64,000 nt of DNA from the NCBI GenBank assembly GCA_022113835.1, contig JAILWY010000010.1:5295501-5359500 (forward strand), written 5' to 3'. The stretch comes from Atopsyche davidsoni (lineage: Eukaryota > Arthropoda > Insecta > Trichoptera > Hydrobiosidae). The notes below the pieces were generated by a model. It was not told the origin of the DNA, did not search any database, and saw only the letters and a list, made by a program, of their open reading frames with translations. Within the stretch, counting starts at the first letter, position 1. Each line of letters begins with the position of its first letter. Of the stretch, positions 36,212 to 49,440 are shown piece after piece. Position numbers and translations under genes: made by a program.

Positions 36212-39200
36212 GTATGTTTATTGATTTTTATACAATTTACTAGACAGTTCATAACGCTTCCCTGTAGCATCTTAATGCTTATTTACTAACATCATACCCA
36301 TTTACTATAAATAACGACTCCTATACTCCTGAATATAACTGAATTTGTCTCGGTAGTTAGGCCTCTTGCCTGCGTATCGGGGAGGTTCTCCCGCTCAATA
36401 ACTCAGTTGGCATGCAGTAAATCACGTGGCAGTCGGCAGATTGCTGGAATCAGATATAATGGATGTCATTTTACAATGGTCGGAACGACCCGTACAATGC
36501 GCCATCGTTTGCCGAGCAATGTGATTACTGTCGCCCGTGATAAACAATGACGCGAATCAGCGCTAAGCGGTCGACTCACTTAATTGTTCGCATTTGAAAC
36601 ATTCACGATAATTCTATGTTTGCAATAAAACGAAAAAATGGTTTATTCTTCAAAAAAGTCGTCTTTTGATATTGAATTGAATTTGATCAAATATCAATAA
36701 TTCATACTAACCTTATTATTGGAAATTTAAAGTGATTATTCGTGTTAACGTTTACGGCGATGATGTATAGTTAATGGAAAGTTTAATACCACTTTAATGT
36801 ATAAATTCATTACTCCTTTAGACATGCTCGCTAACAGCCGACAATTAATTGCACCTTGTACTGTACCTAAATGCCGTAAACAATTTAAATACAACGTTTT
36901 GTTAAAGTATCAAGTGTAATTATCGCACTTGGATTGCGTTTGGTAGTTCAGTACAACCGGTTGTAACAAAATCAGACAGTAAAGCGTCAACACTAAAACG
37001 TCAAAAAAATATTTTTTATATGACTACGCAATGATAAAACAAACAAAAAAGTATCCAACATTATATAAGGATTTCGCGTCGATTAAAATGACGCGCTGTC
37101 CTTGCGATGGCCTGCACGGTCGTTGGGTAAGTAAATAAATAAGTTGTCGGTGTCGGATTCCCGCCGCGCGTTTATAAGGGCGTCAATGCCTTAATAATGT
37201 GGAATAGTATTTTATACTGAGACAGTGGTTAAAGCGTGCATGCGTTGAAAAGGTATCTCTTTAATACCGGTTCTCGATTGTGTGCAGTCAGTTGCACATC
37301 CGGCCCCACGCTATACATAACGGATGGTCAGGCCATACGTACCCACTGGCCATACCTCCGCGTGGAATACCAGCGCGAGGGTGCAGCAGAGCTCAAAAAT
37401 ATTTTGAAAACTGTATTTTATATTGAAAAAATAATAACGTATAAGTTACACCTGTAAATATTACTACAATATCAAGCTATCTGTCAATACGATGAGATTA
37501 GCAGTAAAAGTGCTAAAGCAAACCAAATTTTGGTGAGCTTGCTTTTCGGCTATAAGTCTTCGGGTTTGAATCCGGGTGAATCATTTATAATCATTATTCT
37601 GTTTATATTTGATATTATCTCTTTTTATAAAGGAGGGAAAACTATTTAAACAAAACACCATCTTGGATGCAAGCTCCACCTCCGAGTGCTTCGTATTTCT
37701 CACTTATCGCCTCTTCTACTTTTACAGAGTGGTGTGGCTATAGATTCCTTGATTTCAGATAATTTCACTTTGATTGTTACCATGAAACAAGTATAAATGT
37801 TAGTCCCAAAAAGCGAGGTGATTGCAAATTAGATGATTTAGAATATCTTAGATGGTACATGGAAGTTTTTCATAAAATAATCGAGACAAGACAACTCAAA
37901 GAGACGCAACGAGTAAAATGTAGCAATCCGTATCTTCAGAGATAATCGATTCTTATTACAACTCAACATCGCCTACAAGACCAAATTGGTAAATGTATGA
38001 GAACCATTTTGGTACAATTAACAGAAGGCAAAGTTTTCCAATTCCATTCGCAGTACACACCAAGAAAGAAACGCTACGAAAGAAGTGAAGTCTGATCCTT
38101 ATTACTATCAAAAGTGTATCATCATGTCCCTAATTATTTAAATAGTTAACGCCAGGTTTTTAAAATTATAAGCCAAATATATAAAAAATGAATTTGTAGA
38201 TTAATATTTATTCTACGTTTATTTCTAGTTTTGTTGAGAAATCTATCTCAACGTATCGTTGACATTGAAACGAGATTCTGGTTCTTGAGTTTGCCAAAAA
38301 CTTGACGACATTTCTAATTTGTAAACTAGTTTTTACAATCTCGATTTACCATCACTACAAAGAATATTTAAAATTCTTTGAGACCAGTGTGTTTTAATAT
38401 AAAGACACCTGACAAAAAAACTGTTGACATTAGCTTTATTGGTTAAACCAACTTAATGCTTTTTACGTGATGATTAAAACAACTTACCTGCTTTCCCCCA
38501 ACGCTTTTAAAAGTATACCTCATAAGTATGATATATTTAATAATTGTCTTGTTGCTTGATGTAGTGAATGTTTTAAATAAATATAACTTTAAAAACGATT
38601 CTGGTTTTATTTTATTTGTTTGGGAGGATTGGTTTTGGGTTTCCTTGATTTGTGTCTCGTTGCTGGAAAACTGTAAGTGGAAGAATATTTAATTTACTTT
38701 ACTATTCTTGTCGAGTGATATTTTAGTTATTCGTGTTTTTAGCTGATTAAAAAATGAATATTTGATAAATAAATTTTAAGGAAAATTACGAGTTTGAAAG
38801 AATTCAGATTCTTGCGAATAAGTGATGAATATATAAATGCATTATACAGTATAAATCAAAATATTATTATTTTAAAATAAAAAATAGTTTCTTACATTTA
38901 ACAAATTATTAAAAAACTCTAAATTATATTCTTTATTCCTGTGAGACGTAATATAAACAAACATTAAGATCAAATTATATAATTTTCTGTTCGGTTATAA
39001 CCTAAATTATTTCTGAGGACCAATTAATCACTGGTTAGAATTTATTACGCGTGATATTTAATGAATTTGCTCTCAATGAATTAATTCAATGAAACATTAA
39101 TTCAAACAAAAGTACCTTAAACCCAAACCTATTAATAAAATTAAAAAATATATCTAGTGTAAAGGTAGTAACAAGTTTATGTTCTTGGATATAATTATTC

Positions 39201-42200
39201 AGTAAAGTCATCATAAGTTGTTTTTTTTATCCAACAATATAATTGACGTGTTACACAAATTTAAACAACATTTTTTTGTTTAAAATATGACTGATAATAA
39301 ATAAATTATAATAATAAACATCAACCTATTTATATGTATGCATAATTTTTAAAGATAAATTTAATTTATTTAAAAAATCTTCGTAAATTAAAAAAAAACA
39401 GATCCAATCCAATAAGAATAATTATAAGTGATGTAGCAAAACTCGGATACTACAACATCGATATTTATATAAAAAGCTTTAGAGTAACAGTAGAATTGTG
39501 CTCCAACTACCAATAACAAATAGTAGTTTACGTATGACTAACTCATTTTTAATCATTTTGTTGCTAAACCTTAAACTTAAATTACAATCTATTTATATAA
39601 ATATTATTTTTCGTGGTCTTTAGGTAAAGTGAGAAAGTAATACCTTCTGAGGGAGAATCTAGTTAGCGTACCGATATTCGCAAGCTGTAACGTTGCAGAA
39701 TGGCCTGTGCAAGTTTCATCAAATCCTTCGAGACGTGACGAAGGCCTGTTGCATTCGAAGGGGGTACTCTAGCAAACAAGCTTAGTATAATGGGAGGGTT
39801 AGTTTACTGACGGCTTCCTATATCGCTCTAATGGCGGTGTGGGCTCTGCGGGTATGTTCTATTCGCTGCATTCGCTCTATCAAGGCGTATACTTAACAAA
39901 CTGGTACACATACAACCCGTACTCCATAGCCATTCACAAACGTTGAGGTTAAATTTAACCATTTACGTCATAAACGATCGACTAACTGTCGTGATAAGAC
40001 TGATTTTTTAAAATTTATTAAAAATTGATAAAAAATTAATCAATATTTTGTTAACTGTGAGAAAAATACAATGAGCTAAAAATATACGATTATTACATTT
40101 AAGTTGTTATTTTCTGTTTTTAGTTAAGTACAAATTCTGTCGATATAATCATAGGCTTAGTTGATATTCAAAAATAAATTATTTCATAAGATTAGTTTGA
40201 TTCCCTTTGTAAAATATTTTAAAACAAAATAGTAAATGTTTTAGGAAGAAGTAGTCGATTTACAAAATACCTTTTAAATTTGTGTACAAAGGTACAACCA
40301 CACAGAGGATTTAATTATTTTATGTAAAGTTTAAAATCTTTTCTAACAAAAAGCCTACATAATTATAACATTGCTTACAGTTTAATGTTTATTATTAGTA
40401 GTTTTCTCTTGTTGTCATTATTTAAACAACGCTAATACCTCTATTTGCAAGTAGATCTCTACATGTTTAGTAACAATTTATCTTTCTTACATTTTAGTTC
40501 AAGATAAATTGTGCATTTATAGGATTGTCACATACGGGAAAACACGTTTTAAATAATCGTGTTACCATTCTTAACCAAATTAGAAGGCAAATAAGACGCA
40601 CGGCTACATATTTTTAAGAATTCATTAAACTCGTCGCGGTATTGTGATTTATTTTATTTTCTAAGAAAATAAAAATCATTTGTTTGAGTTTAATGTAATA
40701 AAAATAGTTGAAATTGCACATTAAACCAGCAAATCAAGAGATACTAGTATACATACTTATTTTTTTATATTTATTTTGGCCAGGTCTCTTCCTGCGTCTC
40801 TTCTCAGGGGAGGTTGGTCAGTCTTACCGATTCGTTTGCACTCCCGACGTTTGTATAATTACTAACCAGTTTAACATTAATATAGGACTGTAATAAAAAA
40901 ATACACCTAGAGACATACTGCAGAATCTATAAGAAGTTTCACTGATGAGACGATGGAGTCTGCTAGAACTCTTATAATAAATAAACTATTGGTTTGTTTG
41001 GTTTGAATGAATTAGCTGCATAAATTTCACATTTAAATACACATTAAATTCAAATATTAATAATATGTAAGTAACTAAATCGATTATCATTTTTAATGCG
41101 TTTTAAAGAACTAGGTTCAAAAATATACAACTTAAATATTATACGCATGCAACGTTCTCAAAGAATTTGGATTAGTATTATTCACAATAATATATCTCAA
41201 AATAATAAAGCCTATCAAATACATATAAGTAGGCAATACAATATTATTACCAATGCAGTACAAATAATTTAAGCCATGACAGCTGTTTACCGAGTAAGCA
41301 AAACCATGATTGTCTAATTAGTATCTGTTAGTCGAAGATACCTTGATCTTCAAAATGATACTATTCAAAACGTGACATGACATATTTAGTAATAATTAAT
41401 ATATTAGTAGCGATTGTACGGTCTGGTACTTGTGAATGTATTTTAGCTAATAAAAATATATATTCATTTCTTAGTAAATTCTAAATTAAGTTCAGAGCTA
41501 AATGTTATTTAGAAAATGAACAGGATGGAAACTAATAATTTATGCTAGAGTGCAGTAACTTGTGTTTTACAGTATAATACTTGGCACAGACTATTAAAAT
41601 ACCAGCGAAGTGAATTCTACTCAACCGATAAAACAAAGCACAACTTCATCTAAAAATAGTTTCATAAATTAAACAACGTACGTACGTCGCTATTTGGATT
41701 TGAATTAGTTTTTGAACTCATCCCTCTAGCAATTTAGTGGAGAACATTTTACAGTTATGAGCTACATAGTTTCGGAGTTCAATTGCAAATGCGATGCAAA
41801 ATGCAAATAACTAAGCAAGGTAAAATACCTCGCTTAGTTAAAACGGTTGAGATGTTAATGTTTTATCCTAATATTTAAAATTCTAATACAATTGTAATAT
41901 AAACCGATTTTTTTTCTTTATATATAATTAATAATTTACTACATACCTATTTTTTCAAACCTAGAAATACGATAGAACTTTATTCTATAACTATAAAAAG
42001 TCTTTATTATTCCAACATTCGAAATATTCCAAAATTGTAATATTTTCAACAAACGGATACTACAAATTAAATGTGTATAACTCATGGTTTACAACTCAAT
42101 TATTCTTATTATTCTAAAATATATATATCGGTGAATGTTGGGTTGTGGGGAGCAGACGCGATTGGGGTGAGCTGAAGGAGTCCGGGCCACCCCGCCGTAT

Positions 42201-45200
42201 ATATCTGTACTTCTACTCAGTTTGGCGATATTGATTTCGTCTGAGTTCTTTCCCCGAGTCCTGTGGGGGTAGATTCAAACATCCCCCGCGCCGCCCCCCC
42301 CAGACTAGGGGAGAAATAACACCCGACGCGCTTAGATTCCCATGGAAATATCAAACTTAAAATTAAACGTGTGCTGATAATCGCTATGAAAACTTTGATA
42401 TCTTTGCTTTTATTTGTTATCTGTCAATATTATTAAATACATAAGTGTATATTATTTTCAACTTGTTATCACTCTCTTTTTTTTAACTCGCAGCAATCGG
42501 AATATTCGCTTTTAATACCACGTCTCACTGGTCTTTATTAAAAATTTTGAGTTTTTATTAAACATAATTTGAAACAGCATTGAAAAAAATCATTTTCCAT
42601 TAAAGACTTTGTGTTTATTGTATTTATCAGTTTCATATTCATTAATAAAGATTTCCACTTCAGGCTTATTGTAGATTGTAAAAGTTTTAAGCTGAAATGG
42701 AATTGCAAAGCGCTAACTTTTAATTGAATCAAAGTAAGGATTCTCGAGAAATACTGAGTGCTGACTTCATAGACACTTCATTAAATACTTTAATTAGCCG
42801 ACAGAAGTGCTTCTTCTCTTATGGCAGATGATAAAATCATATTTACAAAACGTCTTCAATAAAAATAAATATACATAATACTGTGGCTTAATGTTTTTTT
42901 TTAAAGGATAATCACATCGTAGAAAATATTCATCGATTAAAACATTTTTTAAGAAAATATAGTAAATGTACTTTATTTCAAATGATCATCAAATTTTGGA
43001 TTAGCTTTCACCTTAGCCTCGAACGTATATGTTATATAGTATTATTAAGTTCGGTTATTTATATTTCCAAAAACTTCGCAGCTCTTCATCTTACTTACAT
43101 ATTAATCGAAATAGTCGAATTGTCAGTTGCAAATATGTTTTACATTTTTCTTAATAATAAAATATGTCACATAAACACCAGTTACTTACGAATAATGTTG
43201 TTTTGATAATTGTAGTTAATATTTAAAAGATCCATAATTTTTGAAATTGGTTTAATTTTCACGACTATTGTCATGCTAAGGTAAAATCTACTGTTTCCCC
43301 GGAGTCCTATCAAGAATTATTTTATTCAAACCTTATTTTTTAATTTGTAATTATTATAAAAGTCTGACTAATATTCTTTTTTAAATTACCTGATTCATCC
43401 ATGGTTCATATCGGTCATATTGATGTTCTTCATGTGTTTTGCAGTTTAAGTTACATAAAATACTTAATTTGATTACATTAATAAATTTCGCAGAAACATT
43501 ATTTTTGGAAGTTGCTAAACTAAAATTCATTATATAAAATAATCATAAAAAAATAACAATAAAAATCTAACATTGACCCTTTTTAAATACCGTAGATACA
43601 TAATTTGACCTAAAGCATTATTATTATTGAGTTATACTTTTCACGATCAGTTGATACTTAAAAATAACAACTTTTTAAAAAACTATTATAATTTGCTTGA
43701 AAGTTACGTTTAACGTGGCCCAATTAAATTATAAATCCTGTCTGTAAACTCTTTAAACGATTGTTTGATCGAAACTTGGAAGTTGCTTTCAGCTTGCATT
43801 AAAAATGTTTGGTTTGGTATAGCATATGAATAACCAGTAGATACGTATGGTAGTCGGTACGGAAAGTCATTCATGTATATCTGGGCTGACTTTGTTCTTT
43901 CAGAGCTGATCATTAGTGCCGCCGAGTGGTTTTGATTTAATGCGTACTTGCTCATTTATGTTCTTATAAAAGCATTATTCGACACATAATGTTCCTTTCC
44001 GGTAATGCAGGTCGATACGGGAGGTATTCGTGCAATTCTCCGATACATTACATTCTCAGTGGAAATGCGCTTTAATACCTCATTTGACTACTGATAATCT
44101 ACCACATAGATTTTAAATAATTGGAAATTTGCCATAAGCGTATAACTTGCAGCTAAAATAGTAAATTAATAAACACGCAAACTATTCTAGTCTAACGAAA
44201 CTGATGCATCGCTATATCGTAAATTAATATGATCTCGAGTTTCGAGTTTGAATAGTTGATCACACTCATTCAGCAAATTCAATGCGAAATTTCACGAGAG
44301 CAATTTGAATGCAGCTCTTCATTATCGGCATTATATCCATGCGAACAGTTTATGAGTGCTTTTGGCTGATGAAGTTCAGACCGATATTCATACGTGTACG
44401 ATTCATTAATAGGCATTCGGAAATTCGCACAAAAAACTCAAAATCGTTTCGACTGTTTGTAGACAGAAGAAGCAGAGTAATTCATGTAAATTGGTGGCAC
44501 ACGAATTAGAATTAGTGCTTATTAATACGTGCTTACGAAGTGACAGCTCGCTCTGCACGCCATGCGAGGCAGTGGCGGCCGCCAAGTGGCTCACGGGGGA
44601 AGTAGCGCGTCTCCAGCACGCCACGTCCACGTGCCGTCTTTGCATTTAATCAATTGCTGATTAGAGCGTTTCACAAAAGCAAAAACGCAATTTATGCATA
44701 CTCCGAGCTTGATCACTGTGGATTTTTAAGTATTCTATTTCATGCTGCCCGCATTTCTCTCGGAACTACCGCGAAGGTTTTCATACGGTCTCGACGTGCT
44801 GTCGGCTGACAAGTTGTTTTAGCCGGAATTACGGATCTCCATTCTGCAGGTAGAGCCTCGGTCGTGGCGCATGCGAAGTCTTTACTGATAATTGGATCAA
44901 TTAGAACATGTACTCTTAATCATGGTAGCAACAAAGTAGACTAAGAGTACGTACATTGCTCGGTTTGACTTGTCAGCTGGGAGCGACAGCGGTGGGGCGT
45001 TTATATTTGTTGCATCTGTAACTACACTATTGAAACAAAAATTTGGAAATAAAGACAAGTACTTACTGCAACACGGTACCGGAAAAGAATTTAATTACAT
45101 ATTTTTAAATCTTAAACTTTCTCGAAATATGTTGAATGAGTTTCTCCCCGTGCGTATCTACGCGAGTACCTGTTGTATGATACGAATACTACAGCGCTAG

Positions 45201-48200
45201 AATCGATATATCGTCATTTTGCCGGTACGAAAAAAATCGGAGAGCCTTTTTTTATTCAGGTAAAAACGACGCATTCATATTCGATATGTTGTAAATTATC
45301 TTTTTTGTCATCACATATGAACAGACGTCGCTTTCGGCAGGCCCCCTCTCGCCCGGGCGGACTGCGGACTTTGCGCGATCGTAAAGTATTCCAAATGAGA
45401 AATTTCTCTCAATTGTACGATCCGCAAATCATTGACTGCAATGCGGCGTTTAACGACTCGGCGTACATATCGCCGTAACTGTACCCGATTCTACTCGATC
45501 CAACAGGTGTGCGCGCAGACGGCGCCGGGCGCGGCTCTATTGTCCGCCGCCGGTTCAGCACATAAGTAATGAGCGCCCACAAATACTATTGTGATTTGTT
45601 TACTGCTTTAACTGTATTTCTTCTTATTTCCATTCGGTGTGCGGCTCTTCCGGGTGCATTGTCGATACTTTATCGGATTATTTCTACAGATTCTCCGCGC
45701 TGCCACGCGGTTTCCCCGACAGCACACATATTAGTAAAATAACACCATCTCATAAAAAAATACTATAAGCAAATATTAATGCAAAAGAAATAAAATTTTG
45801 TTTCGAAAAAAACGCATTTTTACTTATAAAAAAAGTATATAAGATAAGCATGACCGTTTAAACCACGAATTTAAATATATATCGAGTATTGTATATCGTT
45901 AAAACCTTGAAAATATTTGTTCATTTTTTCTGTCTGTATTTTCTTTCTTAATTTAGAACCTATCTAAATATAATACTGAACTGTCTTGAATACAGGGAAA
46001 ACGTTTCACAATCCAGCGTACATAATCGGATGTTTACTACACCTTCCCAGAAAACAACGTTTATTGAGGCATAAATACAACTCAGTGATAAAAACATTAG
46101 CTATTATCAATGATAAAAATACGCGTGGGAATGTTTAAATATTGATTCGCTTCAGCAAATTCAAATAAATAATGTTTCTATGTGTACGTATCAAAACATA
46201 GCATGTATGAATTCCCACGCAGATTTCCGGAAATATTCGTAGCAAACCACATTCAAATGAGAGCTTAAACACATAATTACCGTTTGCAGTGGCACTTCTA
46301 ATGTAACGTAGAGGCTTTCTGAGGAAAAGTTTTTGCTGCATGTTTAACGAGGCGGTGAATTTGCGGTCCTTTCGAAGTAGAAGTTTCTAGAACCCCTGCA
46401 ATCTTGCAAACTACTGTGCACTCTGTACCAATCTCTGTTCCAAGACTCTGTACCATCAGCATATTTCCATTGCCCTCTTAAAACGAAACTTATTCTCCTA
46501 TGCCCTTATACTTTGCAATTATATTAAAAGAAAACTCGTATTGCTCAATTAATTTATAAGATTACTTGCTGAATATTCATATTAATCATAACAATAAAAT
46601 ACTAAGAAATGCAATAGTATATTTTGATCTCCATCTACCATTGTCAAATCGTAATTCTCACCAAACACCGCGGAAATACACGATGTATGCTTTAGAATAA
46701 AAAAAATATTTTTTCTAATAAAATTAATTTAATAACATGTACAAACACTATACATACTTTGATATACATAAGGTGTATATATAATATTTCAATTCAAAAT
46801 TTAAGTATTAAATCTTGACAGCAAAATTCAACAGTAAATATACTCGTATATGATATATATTATCCTACCGTACAGAATTTATATTTTTTATCAATACAGA
46901 GTATTTAGTTATAAAATAACACAAAATTCCCTTTATAAATCAACCAATTGCCTTGGTTCAAAACTTAAATTAAATATGTAATTATGGGCAATACGTATAT
47001 GCCTTTACGTTAACTAAATAATAAATAAATACTTCGCAGTTAATATATTTTACATGCACAAGTACATACGACTTAAGAAACTAAAGCTTTCAGGAGTAAA
47101 TGAGAAAATATATATTTAAAAATAAATTGTTAACTTGATCTTTAAAAAAGCAGAGTATAAGGCGTTGATGTTATACGATACCTTTGGTAGAAGCGTTTGC
47201 TTGACGTTAATTAAGAAAGACTTTCATTGCGCAACTTTATCCACTAAGTGGCCCAAGACCTTCCATGGTGGTCATCGTGAAATTCAAACCTTTCCTTCGT
47301 ATATAACTAAAGCATACCTTTATTATGTGTTTTATTTTTTAAATCACATGATTATTAAATATAAGGTTGTGCATACATCAATCGCTATATTTGTTTTTAA
47401 TAAAAAAAATTGCATATTCTTAAATAATAATAAAGTTTCAATTTAAGGTCAAGAAGAATGCGTTGTTTATTCAATATCGATCTATTCCTTCATTTTAAAA
47501 ACATTCAAACGTTTTATATTCTTTCATCAATCATTATCGAAAAAAAAATTGTTAAAATTTTATTAAAGCTTCAAAGTGAATGTCTCAATTATTTATTTTT
47601 AATTCTTAAGTAATTATTCAGTCTCTCGAATAGTTATCAAGATATTTTTGAAATATAAAGTAAACGGAATATTTTCAGATTTCTGAAAAAGTTGAATTTA
47701 AACTTTTAAAACTGTATCATGATGAGTTGTATAGTCATGCCTTTTAAACTTTTCTATGTTTTCCAGAGTGCCACATTTACTCTTCACTAGCGTCAACTTT
47801 ATCTCCAAAGAGGCATTGGAGTACTTAGATGACATTATTTTTCAGTTAGTTGAGCATTATGCGACGATAAAAAGCGATGACATGTGAATGCGTCCTCGCG
47901 TTACTGCGTTACATACTAAAATGAACATGATACTTGACTCACAAACCATAATGCTCTCAAAAAATCGTATTTTTTATTAAACTCGTTGCGTTTAACGTGT
48001 AATTATACAGGGAATACATATCTTTCGCCAAATAACTCAAATATTCAAAATTATTCCTACTTGCCTCATTAAATTCGTGTAAATTATGGCGTCCTATTCC
48101 ACACATATGTTGGTCCTGAGGTTTATGCTACTGGCAGTGCAGCTATTATATTTAATATTTTTCCTGACAATATCGATATTTTAATTGGACTTTTTGCACA

Positions 48201-49440
48201 CCAAAAACAGAAAAAAGTATGATTGTGCGTATACAATTGTTTATACGCTTGCAATTATTAAATAAATAATTAACCTATTGTCACTCTCGTATCGTCAACT
48301 GTTGTACAATCAAACGAAACCCATAACTTTTTATAGTTTAAAAATGTGTAGATATGTTTTTAATGATGTTTGTTTGTGCTTTTTATTTTTGTTCTCGCCG
48401 ATGTATTAGTTTTCCATCAGAAATCGAAATAACCCCACTGCGACCTTTCTAGCATTTGATATCAAATCACCACCGAGCTTCAAATTGGTTTAAATGTATT
48501 TTAGTTAGATATAATGCCAGTTCCAGGCCCGGTGCATTAGCACGAAGTTAATTTGCTTGGTTATCCTCTTGTCGCAAAACTGTATAAACTTACGATACGA
48601 CAGAAGGTTAATGCTTCGATAACTTAATTATAACATTCCATTCAGTTTGGTTGCATTTCACCAGCGCACAGTATCTCGTCGCTTCACTGATCTTTCTTGA
48701 CCTACCCATTCCGTCAAATGAGTTATGTTATTGTATTTTTTATTGAATGACGCAGGCATTGGTAACAAAAAAGCGATAACTCAAGTTCTCAATGAAAAAC
48801 ATTGAACTATCTTTTATTATAAATTCGAACGGATAACAATTAAAAAGTATTGTTTGGTGACAATTTAATTTTGTTTGTATTATTTGGAATCCACACATTC
48901 AGTTTGGACAGATTGATGGGTGGCAGATTACGGTAATTTCGAATATGTCAAGTTAAGTTGATATCGTTTGTTTAATAGACCTTCAATGTCATAGTTTATC
49001 AAATTAATTGGGCACAAAGTCATACTACTGCGCAGATTTTTTTTGTCAATGAAGTTTGTTTTTCCATGACGGGAATATTATTTGAATTATATGTTGAACA
49101 TTAATAATTATGTTATTTGTTACACTTTATGTACCCGCATTATATTTATAAGGTATGCAGGAAATTACACCACAATCAATTATGTATAGTTTCCGGTTAC
49201 TTGTAAAATACGAACTTACCAATTTACAAACTGTTCTATAGGAAAGCTTCTAAAATAAGTTACTTTTTTCAAACAAAATCAGTCAGCAATGAATACTGAA
49301 TGCAGAAAACTATAATCTTGACAAAGAAAAAACAAACACATTGCTTTAAAATTACAAAGTTAATTCTATTTGCAGTAGTAATAATAAGTGTAATAGTTTA
49401 TTGTGATTTATTGTAACTGTTATTGTAAAATCACGCGGAA
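36212..49440. other. Long AT-rich stretch, probable intron or intergenic
   Basis: No gene recognised across 13 kb. Moderately GC-rich patches occur at about 37080-37400, 39640-39880, 42120-42350, 44540-44660, 44760-44900 and 45330-45740. At 37550-37590 a GGGTTTGAATCCG block resembles a tRNA/SINE B box but no A box or tRNA fold accompanies it. A TTGG|GTAAGT donor-like site lies at about 37127. Splice-like cag sites are scattered and unpaired. Confidence 0.4.
43710..43955 (-). CDS. Unassigned 81-codon ORF
   Basis: ATG to stop without unusual composition, unlike the GC-island ORFs. The translation starts MSKYALNQNHSAALMISS, has a Tyr/Pro-rich centre and ends in YNLIGPR. There is no signal peptide, membrane segment or known motif that I can identify. 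It stands alone in AT-rich sequence with no obvious promoter or splice sites. It may be a small unannotated gene, a decayed fragment, or chance. Confidence 0.2.
   Translation of the reverse strand: MSKYALNQNHSAALMISSERTKSAQIYMNDFPYRLPYVSTGYSYAIPNQTFLMQAESNFQVSIKQSFKEFTDRIYNLIGPR

Noticed and set aside
37530..37595. tRNA or SINE head suggested by GGGTTTGAATCCG
   Set aside because: No A box at the right distance and no cloverleaf; could be a fragment but cannot be supported. A similar B-box-like GGTTCGATTC at about 6047 was rejected for the same reason.
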